Shown: positions 1 through 10,617 of the stretch, one piece after another
How the letters are laid out: each line of letters starts with the position of its first letter
Numbering within the stretch: position 1 is the first letter of the stretch
Assembly (NCBI GenBank): GCA_025024175.1
Contig: QCXZ01000001.1
Location: 18,538,001 to 18,602,000, forward strand
Direction of reading: 5' to 3'
Length of the DNA stretch: 64,000 bases
Origin: Rhyzopertha dominica
Taxonomy: Eukaryota; Arthropoda; Insecta; Coleoptera; Bostrichidae
Translations under genes and position numbers: made by a program
Notes under the pieces: generated by a model
Told to the model about the DNA's origin: nothing
The model's database searches: none
The model's input: the letters and a program-made list of their open reading frames with translations, nothing else

Positions 1-1500
1 AATTAAAACACTAGATACTTAAACAATTGCACATATAAAAATAAGATGCGACCGCAAGCAACTAAATGTTTCCAGTTTAAAGTAAAGGCATCCACTGCTT
101 CAACATCCACATCTTGAAACCAGGATATATACCTTCGACATTTTTTGTTTTTCGAAGAAGCAAACAGATCAATTTCTGGTTTGCCAAAATGTTTGCAAAT
201 TAAAGAATAAAATCTACCGTTCAATGTTCATTCTGTTTCAGAAGGTAAGATACGTATCAACATGCCAATTGTTTTTGTAACTAATATAAGATGTGAAGAT
301 CCATAATTGTCTACTCTCGCACCATTGCCAAATCTCCCTCGCTAGGTGTTGAACACTACTCATTTTGTTGGGCGGTGGTAATGTCTTTTCTTATAAAAAT
401 ATTTGGTTTCTTTGAATTGTTAGCAACATTCAAAAGGCCCTTAAAAGTTGCCTGGAGACCTAAAAAATTTATGTGTTGTTTCTTCAACGAATTATTCCAT
501 CAACCATGGGCAGCATTGCTAAAGGCATCCCAACCAGACAAGCGGGCATCAGTGCAAATGTCTAGATTAGATTAGTCCACTAAAAGAAATCAGATATTAC
601 ATGACTTGATAATGACACACAGGCATTGTAATCACCAGAGTTTCGAGTCAAAACTAAAATATTTTTCTATTTCGAAATGTTTCGTATACAACCAATTTAC
701 TGTTGGACAGGCAGAACAAAACCAATGAGTGGTGCAAACTTCTTAATCTTGCATCTATTACGGACAAAAAGTGGTTTGTCCATTTTAAAATTCGTTCGCG
801 TTTCTATCGAGGCAACGTTAAAGTCATATGTTTTGAATCGAAAATTAAGCCTAAAAATTTAAAACTAATGCTGGGTCTAAGGACACATATCTTTATTTAC
901 TAAGAACCCTAAGGATCTTAGAAGCGAAAAAGAAAAGATATGTTTTTGTAACATTCCTCTTTAGATGATTCTAAAATGAGGCAGCCGTTTAAATAATTTA
1001 CGCATGATATCTCCTTAGAACGCAGGATCTGTACAACTGGTTTCGTGAGCTTAGAAAAAGTATAAGGGACTGAAGCTAGGCCAAAACTAGAATTAAACTC
1101 ATATGGATTTACCATAATAAAACCTTAAATACTTCGTACGTTGTTTGTGGACAGGAAGTAAACAATATACCTACATTTTTTAGATCTATTGAAGCTGCAA
1201 ACGAACCAGGATTGAGCAACTTTGTAACTGTTGTTGACTTTGAGTGTTTAAGATTCAATACAAACCGTTGTTTGTCGTTGGGTTTGTCTGCCATGAAAAA
1301 ACTAGAAATATACTAGTTTGGCACAGGATAACTCCTATATCTGGTAAATTTTTAATTTTTATATCCATATCAACAGCCGAAAAACTTTTGCGGTTAGGCA
1401 AACGAGACTGTATAGGTCGGTTAATAAAAGGTAACTTATAACCCTTTATCCAACCCATAATAACGCTGTTGGAAGTTATGCTTGACCAATTGTCGTGAAA
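1..1500 (-). pseudogene. DIRS-type retrotransposon RT-RNase H remnant
   Basis: Reading the minus strand from about 1500 down to 1, pieces in several frames follow the order of a DIRS-like polymerase. The leader contains SNSVIMGWIKGYKLPF (about 1490-1410). RT follows with RFVLNLK (1275-1255) and IDLKNVG near 1190. FGLASVPYTFSKL and the active-site box YLNG lie in 918-1115, where the family normally has YLDD, so the second and third catalytic positions are altered. RNase H-like blocks follow: CTDARLSGWDAF near 550, then WQWCESRQLWIFTSYI near 330-280, then EIDLFAS, SWF and DAFTLNW (1-224). DIRS elements are known to encode this RT-RNase H pair followed by a tyrosine recombinase. The recombinase would lie past the left window edge. 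Frameshifts and stops make it a dead copy. Confidence in the family rests on the order of the blocks, not on any one motif. Confidence 0.78.
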
Positions 1501-2900
1501 TTGTTGTAAACGGCTTGGGTTATGTCCTATTTACAAGAAAATCCCAACATTGCGACTCCAGGACTATAAAGTGCTTAAATATTTTGTGCAGCGTATACTT
1601 AGTGTTTTTACTAATTATAGACCACAATTATCACAACTGCACCTGGCTCCAGTGCAAGAAAGATGAGTTCTAATTATTAACCTCCCTTTACTTACATCCT
1701 CTTTAGTCTTCCGCATCACTCGGTATTCCAGTGTCTTTCCATAGCAATTCGATAATTCGAACCCATTCAGTCCAGCAGGCAGTCCGCCCCGTCGTGGTCA
1801 CTATGGCAGACAAATGAGTCCGCAGTAAAATCAGACGATGGGTCAGAACATTGCGTAGTCGATCAGCAGGCGCTTTGTCTTGGATATTTTAGGATTTCAA
1901 TGCAGGTTAATTGACAGGGACACAATGAGGCCGAATAACAATAAAGCGCTCTCGCCGCAGCCATTGTGTATTAATTTAAGTGCGCGCAATGACATATAGA
2001 AGCCCCAGTAAACAATGCATACCACAACAAATGGATGAATATCAATAAATTTGTGTTTTGTTATAGCGACTATTTTTAAGGTCGGCCAGAAATTATCTTT
2101 TGTTCGCTTCAATGTCGAAATTAAACGCACGTAATTACAATTCAGGGTGAAAACTGCTGGACTAAAATACAAATATATAAATCAAGTAACTTCCGCCGTG
2201 TATTTGTTAGATACTCTGCGAACATTTACGGTGGATACATAAACAAGTCCCAGATGATCTAGGCCAAAATCTCTTCTTTAAGATAAACATTTTTTTACAA
2301 TCATCTTTTATTTCACCCTCAATCCTTTTCTCAATGATGTCATGGTCTTCTTTTTTAAATGACAACCCTGCTCTTTATTGACCGTTTTTAAATGTGTAAA
2401 AAATTATACAAAACTACCAAATTTCAAATTTATCATGGGCAGGGTTAAGGAAATTGTGAGGAATGATGAAGGAACTCCGAATTGTAATTTAAGGCATCGA
2501 ATATAACTGTATGTGGGTACCTGTCATGTAATTTTGCATAAAGACCTACATCCCTACAGATTACAAAATGACAGCAGTTCAGACGATTTTCCACAGTACC
2601 AAGAATATCGCCAGTGGTTCTTAAACATGCTTCACGTTATGCAATATGACCCGAATCGTTTACTTTTAACTTTTTAGACATGGTTTTAGAGCACAATTTT
2701 TTATTAATTCGTAGAACATAAGAATATGAAGCACAGAAAATCCCCACGCAGTATTTGAAACTGTCTTGCATTCTGAAAAAGAGGCGTATAGGCAGCACTC
2801 AGTACAAGGAGAATAATAAGACCTATATTTTTCGAAACTAATTAATAATAATACTTTATTTTATGATCTGTGCAGAAAATGAAGAAAAGTTACAATAAAA
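1501..2900. other. Intergenic, no recognisable gene
   Basis: AT-rich sequence with short ORFs only. A more GC-rich patch at about 1700-1890 has no recognisable content. Confidence 0.5.
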
Positions 2901-2907
2901 TGTAGAG

Positions 2908-3084
2908 TTGTGGGAGAATGAACTAACAAAACGTAAAATGTTAATAAATACGAGCAAGACTAAAACAATGGTCATAGGAAAGGAGGACAAAAAGATAGAC
3001 ATAAGAATAAATGGGAAACAAATAGAACAGGTTAAAAGTTTTAAGTACCTAGGAGTTACAATACAAAGCAATGCGTCGAAAACG
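2908..3084 (+). pseudogene. Non-LTR reverse transcriptase fragment (palm-thumb junction)
   Basis: The translated stretch contains INTSKTKTMVIGKE followed by EQVKSFKYLGVTI. This is the standard C-terminal RT signature of endonuclease-RT non-LTR retrotransposons, just after the catalytic FADD box (which is absent here). The same pair of blocks occurs in the larger RT copy at 28.4-30.1 kb, where INTSKTKVMVI follows an intact FADD. The fragment lacks both the 5' RT motifs and the C-terminal tail. Homology stops near 3084 (ASKT) and unrelated sequence follows. It is a truncated scrap with no coding function. Confidence 0.75.
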
Positions 3085-3548
3085 CACCCTGAACACTTTT
3101 TATCAGTATTTACTTTCGAATTAAGATTACATCGCGATATTATGATATAGGTATGGTTGCACTATAATGTCATTCATATGTAATGATATTAGTGGCGCTT
3201 ATCCAAGCAGTTATCTCACGTAGTATGTGTGTTATTTACGTTATTTAGTAAGAATACAAGAACAGTATAAACTTAGAAAAGTGTATTAATTAATAAAGTA
3301 TGACATACAAAATTAATTTAATGACATTTTACATGCATTATCAAGTGAGTTACTTTTTAACATCACGTTTCCAAACTCCAAACATTTTTATTAAACAAAC
3401 CAACTTATTGCGTATACATAACAGTATGCATATAGTATAAAGAGTAAGATGTGATTTTCGAACAGAAAAATAAATACAAGGCACATTTACCAACTTGACG
3501 GCTAGAAATCGCTACAATTTCGAAATTAGTTTGCCTAAACGTTGCAAG

Positions 3549-4371
3549 CAGTGGCAGCTCGTGACCTTTCAAGTAGGGTAGGCGACACTCTATACTCGTA
3601 TATAGTATAGGCAATTATTATTATTATTGTCTTCGATCTTGGAATATGTATATTTTAATGGTCATGCTAATCATTTATTTTTATTCGTATTCAGCATTAT
3701 TTATAATCTCTGAATGAATGAAATTCATTAATTATGAATTTACAGTACTTAATTTAAAAAATGGAGCACCTAACCTTATCCGTGTTGTCTGTTCACAGCA
3801 TATTAAAAGTTTATATAATTTATTCCTATGTCACGTTCTCCTATTGCATGATCATTATTGTGTGTTTAATTTTGAATAAGACGATAAAAAATGTAAAAAT
3901 CTTACACTTGTAAGTTGCTGCCATCTACCGGTGTCATATGAAATCTATATCGCCCTCTTTCTAAAACAGGGCCATTTTAGTTGGAGTGAATGAAATGCGC
4001 AAGCGCAATGCGAATAGCCCGAGTCCATACAAAGTTTGTCGTAGGCGACCGATCATTCCGCCTGAGACGTATCTATATGCGCGAAAACGTTACTACGTTA
4101 ACCGTTAACTGCGCTCGTTAAAGCTGCAGATTCTGAATGACGTGAACGCAAATACAAATGAATTTCAGGTGGTCAAGTTGTGTCGCCTATTCCCAATTTA
4201 AAATTTCGCCGTAATAGCGCGGTTCGTAATTTTTGAGTGGTATGGGTAAACTTGAGACGAAATATTAAATAAAAACAAATTGCATTAAATAGCTAATTAT
4301 TATTTATTTTTTATGGCATTGTTGATCGAAATTGCAAGGTAGGCGGTGCCTACCTTGAAGAGCCGCCACTG
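3549..4371. mobile_element. Non-autonomous hAT-like element, 823 bp
   Basis: The ends are inverted repeats. The left end begins CAGTGGCAGCTCGTGACCTT and the right end, read inward, begins CAGTGGCGGCTCTTCAAGGT. The flanks are gttgcaag (3541-3548) and gttgcaac (4372-4379), a 7/8 match for an 8-bp target-site duplication. Both the CAGTGGCGGC terminus and the 8-bp duplication are typical of hAT elements. No transposase reading frame is present inside. A block at about 3758-3985 (starting aatggagcacctaacc) recurs at 17.56 kb and inverted at 28.04-28.13 kb, so part of this element belongs to a dispersed family. Confidence 0.75.
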
Positions 4372-4379
4372 GTTGCAAC

Positions 4380-7220
4380 AACTTTGATAGCGTTAAGTTT
4401 GCATAAAAATGATGACGTATGTCAATTGCTAACGCAATCTGACCATAATACCATTACATATGGACCACCCTGTACAAAATATTTTTTTAATTAACTCCAC
4501 TGCTGACGTGTCAGATCACCTGCTGATGCCCCAACATCGAAGCCTTTTACACCTCCGATGAAAGAAAAGTGCAGGTGTGTGGCAAACGCATCGGTCACCG
4601 CTAAATGTGGAGGGTGCGGCATGAGGGAGCATATTGCTGATGTAATGGTCCTTCACCATTGTTTAAGTCTCCCATCATTCCATCGGACCACTATTGTTAG
4701 GGTTACCCCGTGCGTGTATGTGTGGTATTTATTTTTCCCCGTTAGCCTCTACGTTGATATCATTTTTTACGACTTGGATTGTATGGCAAGGTATCGTGAT
4801 TGAACAAGGCGTGTGGTAAATTTGTTAATGTAATTAAGTATGTGAATTCATGCACTTTCGATTAGTAATATCTTGAAGTCATTACATAGTGCAATAAAAT
4901 ACACACCGGTTAATAATAGCAAACAGCATATAGTATATAATAAAGTTTCATCAATTTTAGCGTTGTCGAATCTGACTGTTTGAATCTAGCAAGACTAAGA
5001 CTATAATAAAGATAACAAAGACCATGTTTGCATCATTGCACGAATTTATTCATAAAAATAATTTGAATGACGTCAATCTGCCCAAACGGCCTCTGGGTGT
5101 AAATGAGATTTTACATTCAAAACGCTAATATTATTGTTAAGTTGTGGCGGGGTAACACAAAAACACGGCTCTCATATTTCACACATGATTTGTCGCCAAC
5201 GTGTCTCATACAACAGATGAGCATGTGTGCATACGCATGCGCGATTTTGCAAGCGAGCTTTTTGAACAAAACATTACAATAATTAAGTAAACAAGTGTGG
5301 GGAATTTTACAAAGTAAAAAGAGATCAAGTTCGGAGACTATTTTGCTTTANAGCAATGACCAAGATACTTCTATAATGACTAAGATAGCTAAAATGACTA
5401 AAAGATCAATTTAAGCTGCTTAAAATTTATCTTTATATTATAATTTTAAAAATCGATTAAAGCCTAAATAGAAATAAACGTGTAGTGCGCCCCAATCAGG
5501 GCCGTAGCTAGAATTCCCAGCGCCCGTGGCAAGTTAACAAGCAATAGAATGCAAGTATCTATAAATTACATTCTAAATAACATAAAAAGAAATTTTGTTA
5601 TCAAATATATTCTAAATAATAATAGGGCTGTTCGGAATTTTTAATTGTTGTTTTTAAGATTTTATTAGAGTATAAAATATGACTGCAAACCTATCGGTGC
5701 ACACAAAACTCCAAAATTTTGAGCAACATTTCAATAATCTAGTACAAAGTTCGTTCAAAAGAAAGAGGTTGGAAAACGATACCCTGCGATAAGGCTAGTG
5801 CCTGCCGTAGAAAACCAAAGTGTAATAAGTATAAAACGCAATTTTCAACGAAATCGGATTAAATTGAGCCTTGTTTCCATTTAATAAGTTTGGAAGCAAC
5901 TAATGCATGTTTTACTGTGTTGAAATTAATAATTTTAAGTTTCTAGCACGGAGTATCTAGAATGACAAGATTTTGTGATAGTAGGGCCAGACATCACACA
6001 AACAACAGGGCCTGCCACATATCTCGCCAATTGCAGTTCAGCCGGTCATACTTGCGAGTTACAACGCAGACTCACTTTCCTACAAGCGAGCAATATGGCG
6101 ATTTACAGATTGTCACAATATTTTTTCGCGTATGGCTATATTATTTAGACGTTTAAATAATAGATAACATATATAACCAAAGATAATTATCGCTTGAATG
6201 AATATTTATTGAATGTAACAGAAAAATATTGTTACATTATCTTAGCCTGTTAACCCAATTTATCTGTTACGTTCAATAGATAAAATGTCTGTGCACGTAA
6301 ACTTCATAATAGAATAATTTAAAATCTATATGCTTTTCCCATTAGTTTGCGCCAGTAGGTTTCTACCACAGATATGAGTACATCTGAGACAAAATTAAAA
6401 TTTCGTGAACAGGCCCATTATCTACAAAAAAAGACATACATATTTCAATTCGTAAAAATAGGGTTTATTAATTTTGCTTCTAAAGGTTTATCTATGATTT
6501 GGTAGTAGTTTTAGGAATTGGCTAGATCATGTTCTGTGAAAGGCATGCACATATTTGTAAATCTGTTCGGGCTTGTTGCTAATCTTAAATAACATTTTAC
6601 AAGTTAACTGAATGAGCGTTGGCATGAAGCCGTAGTCACAGGAAGTGTTATATAAATCTGCAATGATGTCTTTTATATANGTTATAAACTGACCTTTTCA
6701 TTTAAATTTGAGCAATGCATGAGCTTAAAATTTAAAGCTTTGTGTTTCTTTATTGTTTTTTTTTGAGCGAAATGCAGTTGTTTTTCTATAATTTTATACT
6801 CTTGAGTTGATAGATTTCCCGTTTTAAACTCCAAAATCTTCTACACTGTTTAGTAAAAAAATCTTTCTTTCATTTGCACTATAATAAAATTTATAGCTTC
6901 TAACACAGAAACTCTTTATTTCCTTTTGTTGCTTTACTGGTAACTCTAGATGACGCTTGATTGTCATCATGGCATCTAATATTAGTTCCAGGCATTTCAG
7001 TGGTGTATCTTGCTCCAGCTTGCTCCAGGAAGGTTCCGAGTGCAGTTTTTTGTTGCTCGTAGACCTTAGCTCATGTAAAACCAATTCACAGGACTTTCCT
7101 ACTTGGTAAGCAAACTGGTTTCGATTTCAGAAGTATAAAAGAAGCGATCTTTTTGGCTGGATTTAACAACCCAAGGCTATTCTCCTTACCAAATTTTCAG
7201 ATAGATTCTCTAACAAATGA
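4380..7220. other. Intergenic with isolated transposon ends
   Basis: No gene recognised. At 4458-4476 the text atggaccaccctgtac looks like a solo mariner-type terminus, and at 5497-5511 cagggccgtagctag resembles a DNA-transposon end without a visible partner. Three imperfect copies of aatgac(c/t)aaga occur at 5355-5406. A 15/16 inverted pair (6207-6222 with 6263-6278) can form a hairpin. An 87-codon minus-strand ORF at 6824-7084 has no recognisable domain. Confidence 0.4.
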
Positions 7221-7229
7221 TCACATGTC

Positions 7230-7430
7230 ATCTCCGTCGATTGTTGCTGTCTACACATTTTTACCAGATCCTCTGGTCAATGGAAATTAATGCAAACTCA
7301 TAAAAGCAACATTGATAGGTACAAGTGACTCACTATGGTCGTCTACAGCAAAGGCAGAATGCGCCTTTAAATTAAAATTTGTTGAAATCTTAAATTTACT
7401 TGAAACGATGTGTGCCAGATATGTGTGCAA
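7230..7430 (+). pseudogene. hAT/ZMYM1-like transposase fragment (tentative)
   Basis: A stretch reading FTRSSGQWKLMQTHKS and then, after a frame change, IGTSDSLWSSTAKAECA resembles the segment of hAT-related and ZMYM1-like transposases in which an FFS..RRW block precedes SDTRWS.R.DA. The match is short, needs a frameshift, and the central W is the only strongly conserved residue I can point to. It lies directly upstream of the Jockey remnant and is probably an unrelated older scrap. It could be chance. Confidence 0.3.
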
Positions 7431-7647
7431 TAATTGATTTGATTAACATCAACTTTGTTAATACGAATTTCTAAGATAAACAGAAAGATGTTTTTAGACC
7501 TTACAGAAAAGAAAAATTGTAAATTACTGACGAAAGAGCCAGAAATACTACTGATTTTTCAAGGGATGCATAAAGGAAAAAATTGCCAGAGAAAACTATA
7601 AACATGGAATTTCTATTAATGAGTTTTATGGGCCTGCAGATGTATGC

Positions 7648-8338
7648 TTAAAAGAACGTGGGGAATAAAACCAAAAAAGATTAACTGGCTAAAGTTGAGA
7701 TACCCATAGTTACGTGTGGATCCTTAGTATAGTGGCACAAAACTACCAGCAGAAGTGCAAGAGACTAAACAAGCCGCATGCTTGAGATTCAGGAGGATGG
7801 GTAAAACGCCCACCGCAGCCATGGGAATGTTGCTGCATCTGCCTCCGCTACTCTTGGTTGTAACATCTGAGGAACTGATTAAAATCACGAAATATGAAGA
7901 TACACCCCTCAGAAGAGGAACCCATTCCGAAATACGCGCTGAACGTGCAGTCAGACGGAAGCAGCGTGATATTTGACTTCCAGAAACCTTTTAGAGTACT
8001 TGTCGCTGACGGGGTAGCAGCAGGTCGTAACAAGCTCAACAACAACAAAAAAAACATTGTAACAGAAGTGTACAATATTCTGGAATTCAAAAGCATAAAA
8101 CTAGGCTTTCTTTCCAAGCTGAAGCCATTGCAAACACCATAATGTGTTAGGGCAATGATACGGAACGTTTATAATAATAAGCGGATCCGAATCATAACCG
8201 ACAAGCAAACGGCACTATAAGCCTTGGAAAGCACAACCATAGGCTTCAAGGTGGTAGAAAAAATATCTTTACTGGATGGTCTCATAGGGAATTCGTCCCA
8301 AGTGAAGGGTACAGAGCTGCTAGAGGAACAGTACCTAT
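7648..8338 (+). pseudogene. Jockey-clade retrotransposon, RT C-terminus and RNase H (first part)
   Basis: Several frames together follow the 3' half of a Jockey ORF2. They read KRTWGIKPKKINWL (7648-7700), then VTCGSLV, then KTPTAAMGMLLHLPPL (7803-7850, the TTPTAA..VLL.LPPLH block). RNase H boxes follow: FQAEAIANTIMC (8111-8146) and NNKRIRIITDKQTAL.ALES (8173-8232), where TDKQTAL stands for the usual TDSQAAL. Stops and frame changes are frequent. The sequence is cut at 8338 by the element that follows and resumes at 10.37 kb. The upstream RT core and ORF1 are missing. Confidence 0.72.
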
Positions 8339-8646
8339 AGGGTATTCAAATGACATTGAGTGACCAAGCAATAAAATGGGTATGGCCTCTTAATAGAAGC
8401 TTGTAAAATGTACACGACACATTTTTAGATAAGCGGAAAAGTAGTTCTGTTAGAAATGCGTTTTCAGGTAGTATTTTGCGAAAACCGTAAGCCGCTCTCT
8501 AAGAAAGGTCTACCTAATATAATTTGCGATGTTGTGCCAATGACCCTCAGTGCACCTATAAATAAGGGTCATTTCTGCAGTTATCTGGTAGGGGTTGGGT
8601 TTACTTTAAAACCAACGACTCTAAATCTGTTTGTTACCTGGTTAAG
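8339..8646 (+). repeat. Left arm of long terminal inverted repeat
   Basis: This arm is the inverted counterpart of 10064-10363. Shared text includes cttgtaaaatgtac, agataagcggaaaagtagt and gttgggttt. ORFs seen in both arms (8456-8812 plus, 9920-10183 minus) share residues such as GVGF and LFVTWL only because the DNA is duplicated. Confidence 0.7.
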
Positions 8647-9166
8647 CCTCAGTCCTTGTTTATCTAGTTGTATAATAGATTTCGAAAATGTGATTCAGAG
8701 AATTATTTTTACAATTGCTTTAAAGAACATTCGGAGATATTTGCAATCGGATATTCCAGAAAGTGTTTGGAAAATACGTTCAAATAGAAGCAAATTTGTC
8801 GAAATAGTTTAGAAATTATTATTTAACCTTTACAACGAAATTATCCACGACGAAAAAGTTTCCTTATTTTGGTTGCAACTGATGTGCATATATAACAAAT
8901 ATTTACCTACTGTATATTTTCCTACTTTTGGGGAAAAATAAGTTTGTTTGCACTGCTGGTTATTTAGTATAATCTGTTTTTAATAATGCATTTTAAGGAT
9001 GCATGAATTTGCTTAAATTATATTCGTTCTATCAGATGGCCTATAAAGAATAAAAATATCTCGTTTAATATGTTTTGTGACCAAACAGCTTATACAAATA
9101 TTATAGATTCGTTTAACTAACCTGCAAATTGATTTAAAGTGGATAGGAAGGCCTAGGTACTAAAAC

Positions 9167-9194
9167 AGTTATTAACAGTTTTCTGTTAATAACT
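9167..9194. repeat. Perfect 12-bp stem, 4-nt loop hairpin
   Basis: agttattaacag and ctgttaataact flank the loop tttt, with a T-run following. It looks like a bacterial terminator, but in this genome it is just an inverted repeat inside the nested element. Confidence 0.6.
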
Positions 9195-9776
9195 TTTTTT
9201 GAAGAGATTTGAAAAAAGTTTTAAGTCAGAAATATAGATATATAAATGACCATATCAAGTACTATGTTCGATCGTAATAAATAAATATTTAAATAATTAT
9301 TATATTTATAACATTAAATTTGCAATAGTTCAAAACAACAAAAACATGTTACGTTTCTTTCAAATATACTTAACATGCAATTGCCAGAAATGATAAGGAA
9401 ATTTAGGTGAAGTTTAATCGAAAATCAGTGTATTTAATAAAAATTTAATATTAATTTTCATTGACACAACGAAGTTTTGTTTGTAAATTGAAACATGTAC
9501 ATTTTTTAATTCTTGTTTTTTAATATGTTTTACAGAGACATAGGTATATAATAAAAAAGGAACGTTTAAAGTAACCATATTATAAGAAAAAAAACATTCA
9601 TTAAGGGAATATAATAAACACATAATAATAGAAAAAAACATACTTAATATCTAATATCTAACTAAAATACAAATATCATCATCATCGCTTTCAGAAAACT
9701 CGTCATCGTGGTCCTCACAATCTGACTCACCGTTTACTGTACCAGTGGACGAAATTCATCAACGATATTATCTATT

Positions 9777-9998
9777 TTAAAACATTGTGTAATTAGTGTT
9801 TCCGTGTGATTGACGCAAGAGTTCCTCACATTCCCGGAAACTTGGTGGAGTCCACACATTAACAACATCATTATCTTTACCTGCTGTTTTACTAATGTTT
9901 TTATTATAAAAAGATTTGGCTATTCCCCAAACCAGTTCAATGGAGTTAAAATGGAAATGATATGGGGGTAGCCGTAGTACTTCATGACCATATTTACA
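9777..9998 (-). pseudogene. DDE transposase C-terminal fragment (Tc1/IS630 type)
   Basis: The minus strand reads YGHEVLRLPPYHFHFNSIEL followed by VWGIAKSFYNKNI. This is the LPPYH...NPIE.(I/V)W motif that carries the third catalytic acid of DDE_3 transposases, here the E of NSIELVW. The reading continues to a stop at 9777-9779. A further acidic run (ESDCEDHDDEFSESDDDD) is encoded just downstream in another frame down to about 9665, matching the acidic C-terminal tail common in this group. The first two catalytic aspartates are absent because the sequence joins the inverted-repeat arm just upstream. It is a non-functional tail, possibly of the element's former transposase. Confidence 0.68.
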
Positions 9999-10063
9999 TT
10001 TTTACAATTTGAAAGCTGAACAAAAACTGAGCATAGAACATGAAGAGGAACTGAGGTGTTGTG

Positions 10064-10363
10064 TAACCAGGTAACAAACACATTTAGAACCGCTGGTTTC
10101 AAAAGAAACCCAACCCCTAACGGATAACTGCCAAATTGGCCCTTACTTATAAGTGCACTCAGGTCATTGTCACAACGTGGCAAATTATATAAGGTAGACC
10201 TTTCTTAAAGAGCGGTTTAGTTTTCGCAAACTACCTGAAAACGCATTTCTAACGGCACTACTTTTCCGCTTATCTAAAACTGTGTCATGTACATTTTACA
10301 AGCTTGTATTAGGAGGCAGTAGCCCTTTTATTGCTTGATCACTCAATGTCATTTGAATACCCT
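10064..10363 (-). repeat. Right arm of long terminal inverted repeat
   Basis: Inverted counterpart of 8339-8646. The outer end abuts the resumed Jockey reading frame at 10367. Confidence 0.7.
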
Positions 10364-10617
10364 TTAATTGGCTTGCTTACGGCACACTGCTGTTTGAAGA
10401 AACACTTATCTAGGATTTGCATAGCAAATGATGCAATATGTTGGAAATGCGTGGAGCAGGATAAAATCTCTACCATATTCTGTGGGAATATCCAGTTGTT
10501 AGAGAAATGACTACGTTTTTTTTTTGGGAATCATTTGCGGAACCTGAGGAGATTGTACAAGAAACCATGACTGTATCCTTAAATTAATTTACTGGGAATA
10601 TAGGATTAATTGAGTAA
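10364..10617 (+). pseudogene. Jockey-clade retrotransposon, C-terminal zinc-knuckle region (second part)
   Basis: The frame opening at 10367 reads IGLLTAHCCLKKHLSRI, then ICWKCVEQDKISTIFCG. This matches the (T)GLLTGHC.L..HL....C..C.E..ET..HILC block that closes Jockey and related ORF2 proteins. After one stop and a frameshift in a T-run at about 10518 it continues WESFAEPEEI ... GLIE and stops at 10615-10617. This corresponds to the final LG..F.....I......FI...GL segment. It is the downstream half of the copy interrupted at 8338. No poly(A) tail is evident. Confidence 0.72.

Larger units (their letters stand above)
8339..10363. mobile_element. DNA element with ~300-bp terminal inverted repeats, inserted in Jockey
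   Basis: The outer ends are mirror images. AGGGTATTCAAATGACATTG opens the left arm (8339-8646), and its reverse complement closes the right arm (10064-10363). Similarity runs through both arms with substitutions and small gaps. Jockey RNase H sequence stops at the left edge and Jockey C-terminal sequence starts at the right edge. The interior holds the C-terminal fragment of a Tc1/IS630-type transposase on the minus strand. The rest of the interior (8650-9650) is AT-rich with no recognisable coding. I could not define a clean target-site duplication, and about 85 Jockey codons appear to be missing at the junction. Confidence 0.65.

Noticed and set aside
4558..4803. Cys-containing ORF as a zinc-finger protein
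   Set aside because: Cysteine spacing (CRCVANASVTAKCGGC) does not match a known finger and there is no supporting context.
5497..5511. cagggccgtagctag as a complete transposon
   Set aside because: Only one terminus is visible; no partner within several kilobases.
6824..7084. 87-codon minus-strand ORF
   Set aside because: Open but unrecognised, without splice or promoter context; not strong enough to list as a gene.
9167..9194. Terminator-like hairpin followed by T-run
   Set aside because: Intrinsic terminators are bacterial; this is AT-rich eukaryotic DNA inside a transposon.
8456..10183. Two similar-looking proteins on opposite strands (8456-8812 plus and 9920-10183 minus)
   Set aside because: They resemble each other only because they lie in the two inverted arms of the same element; neither frame carries a known domain.
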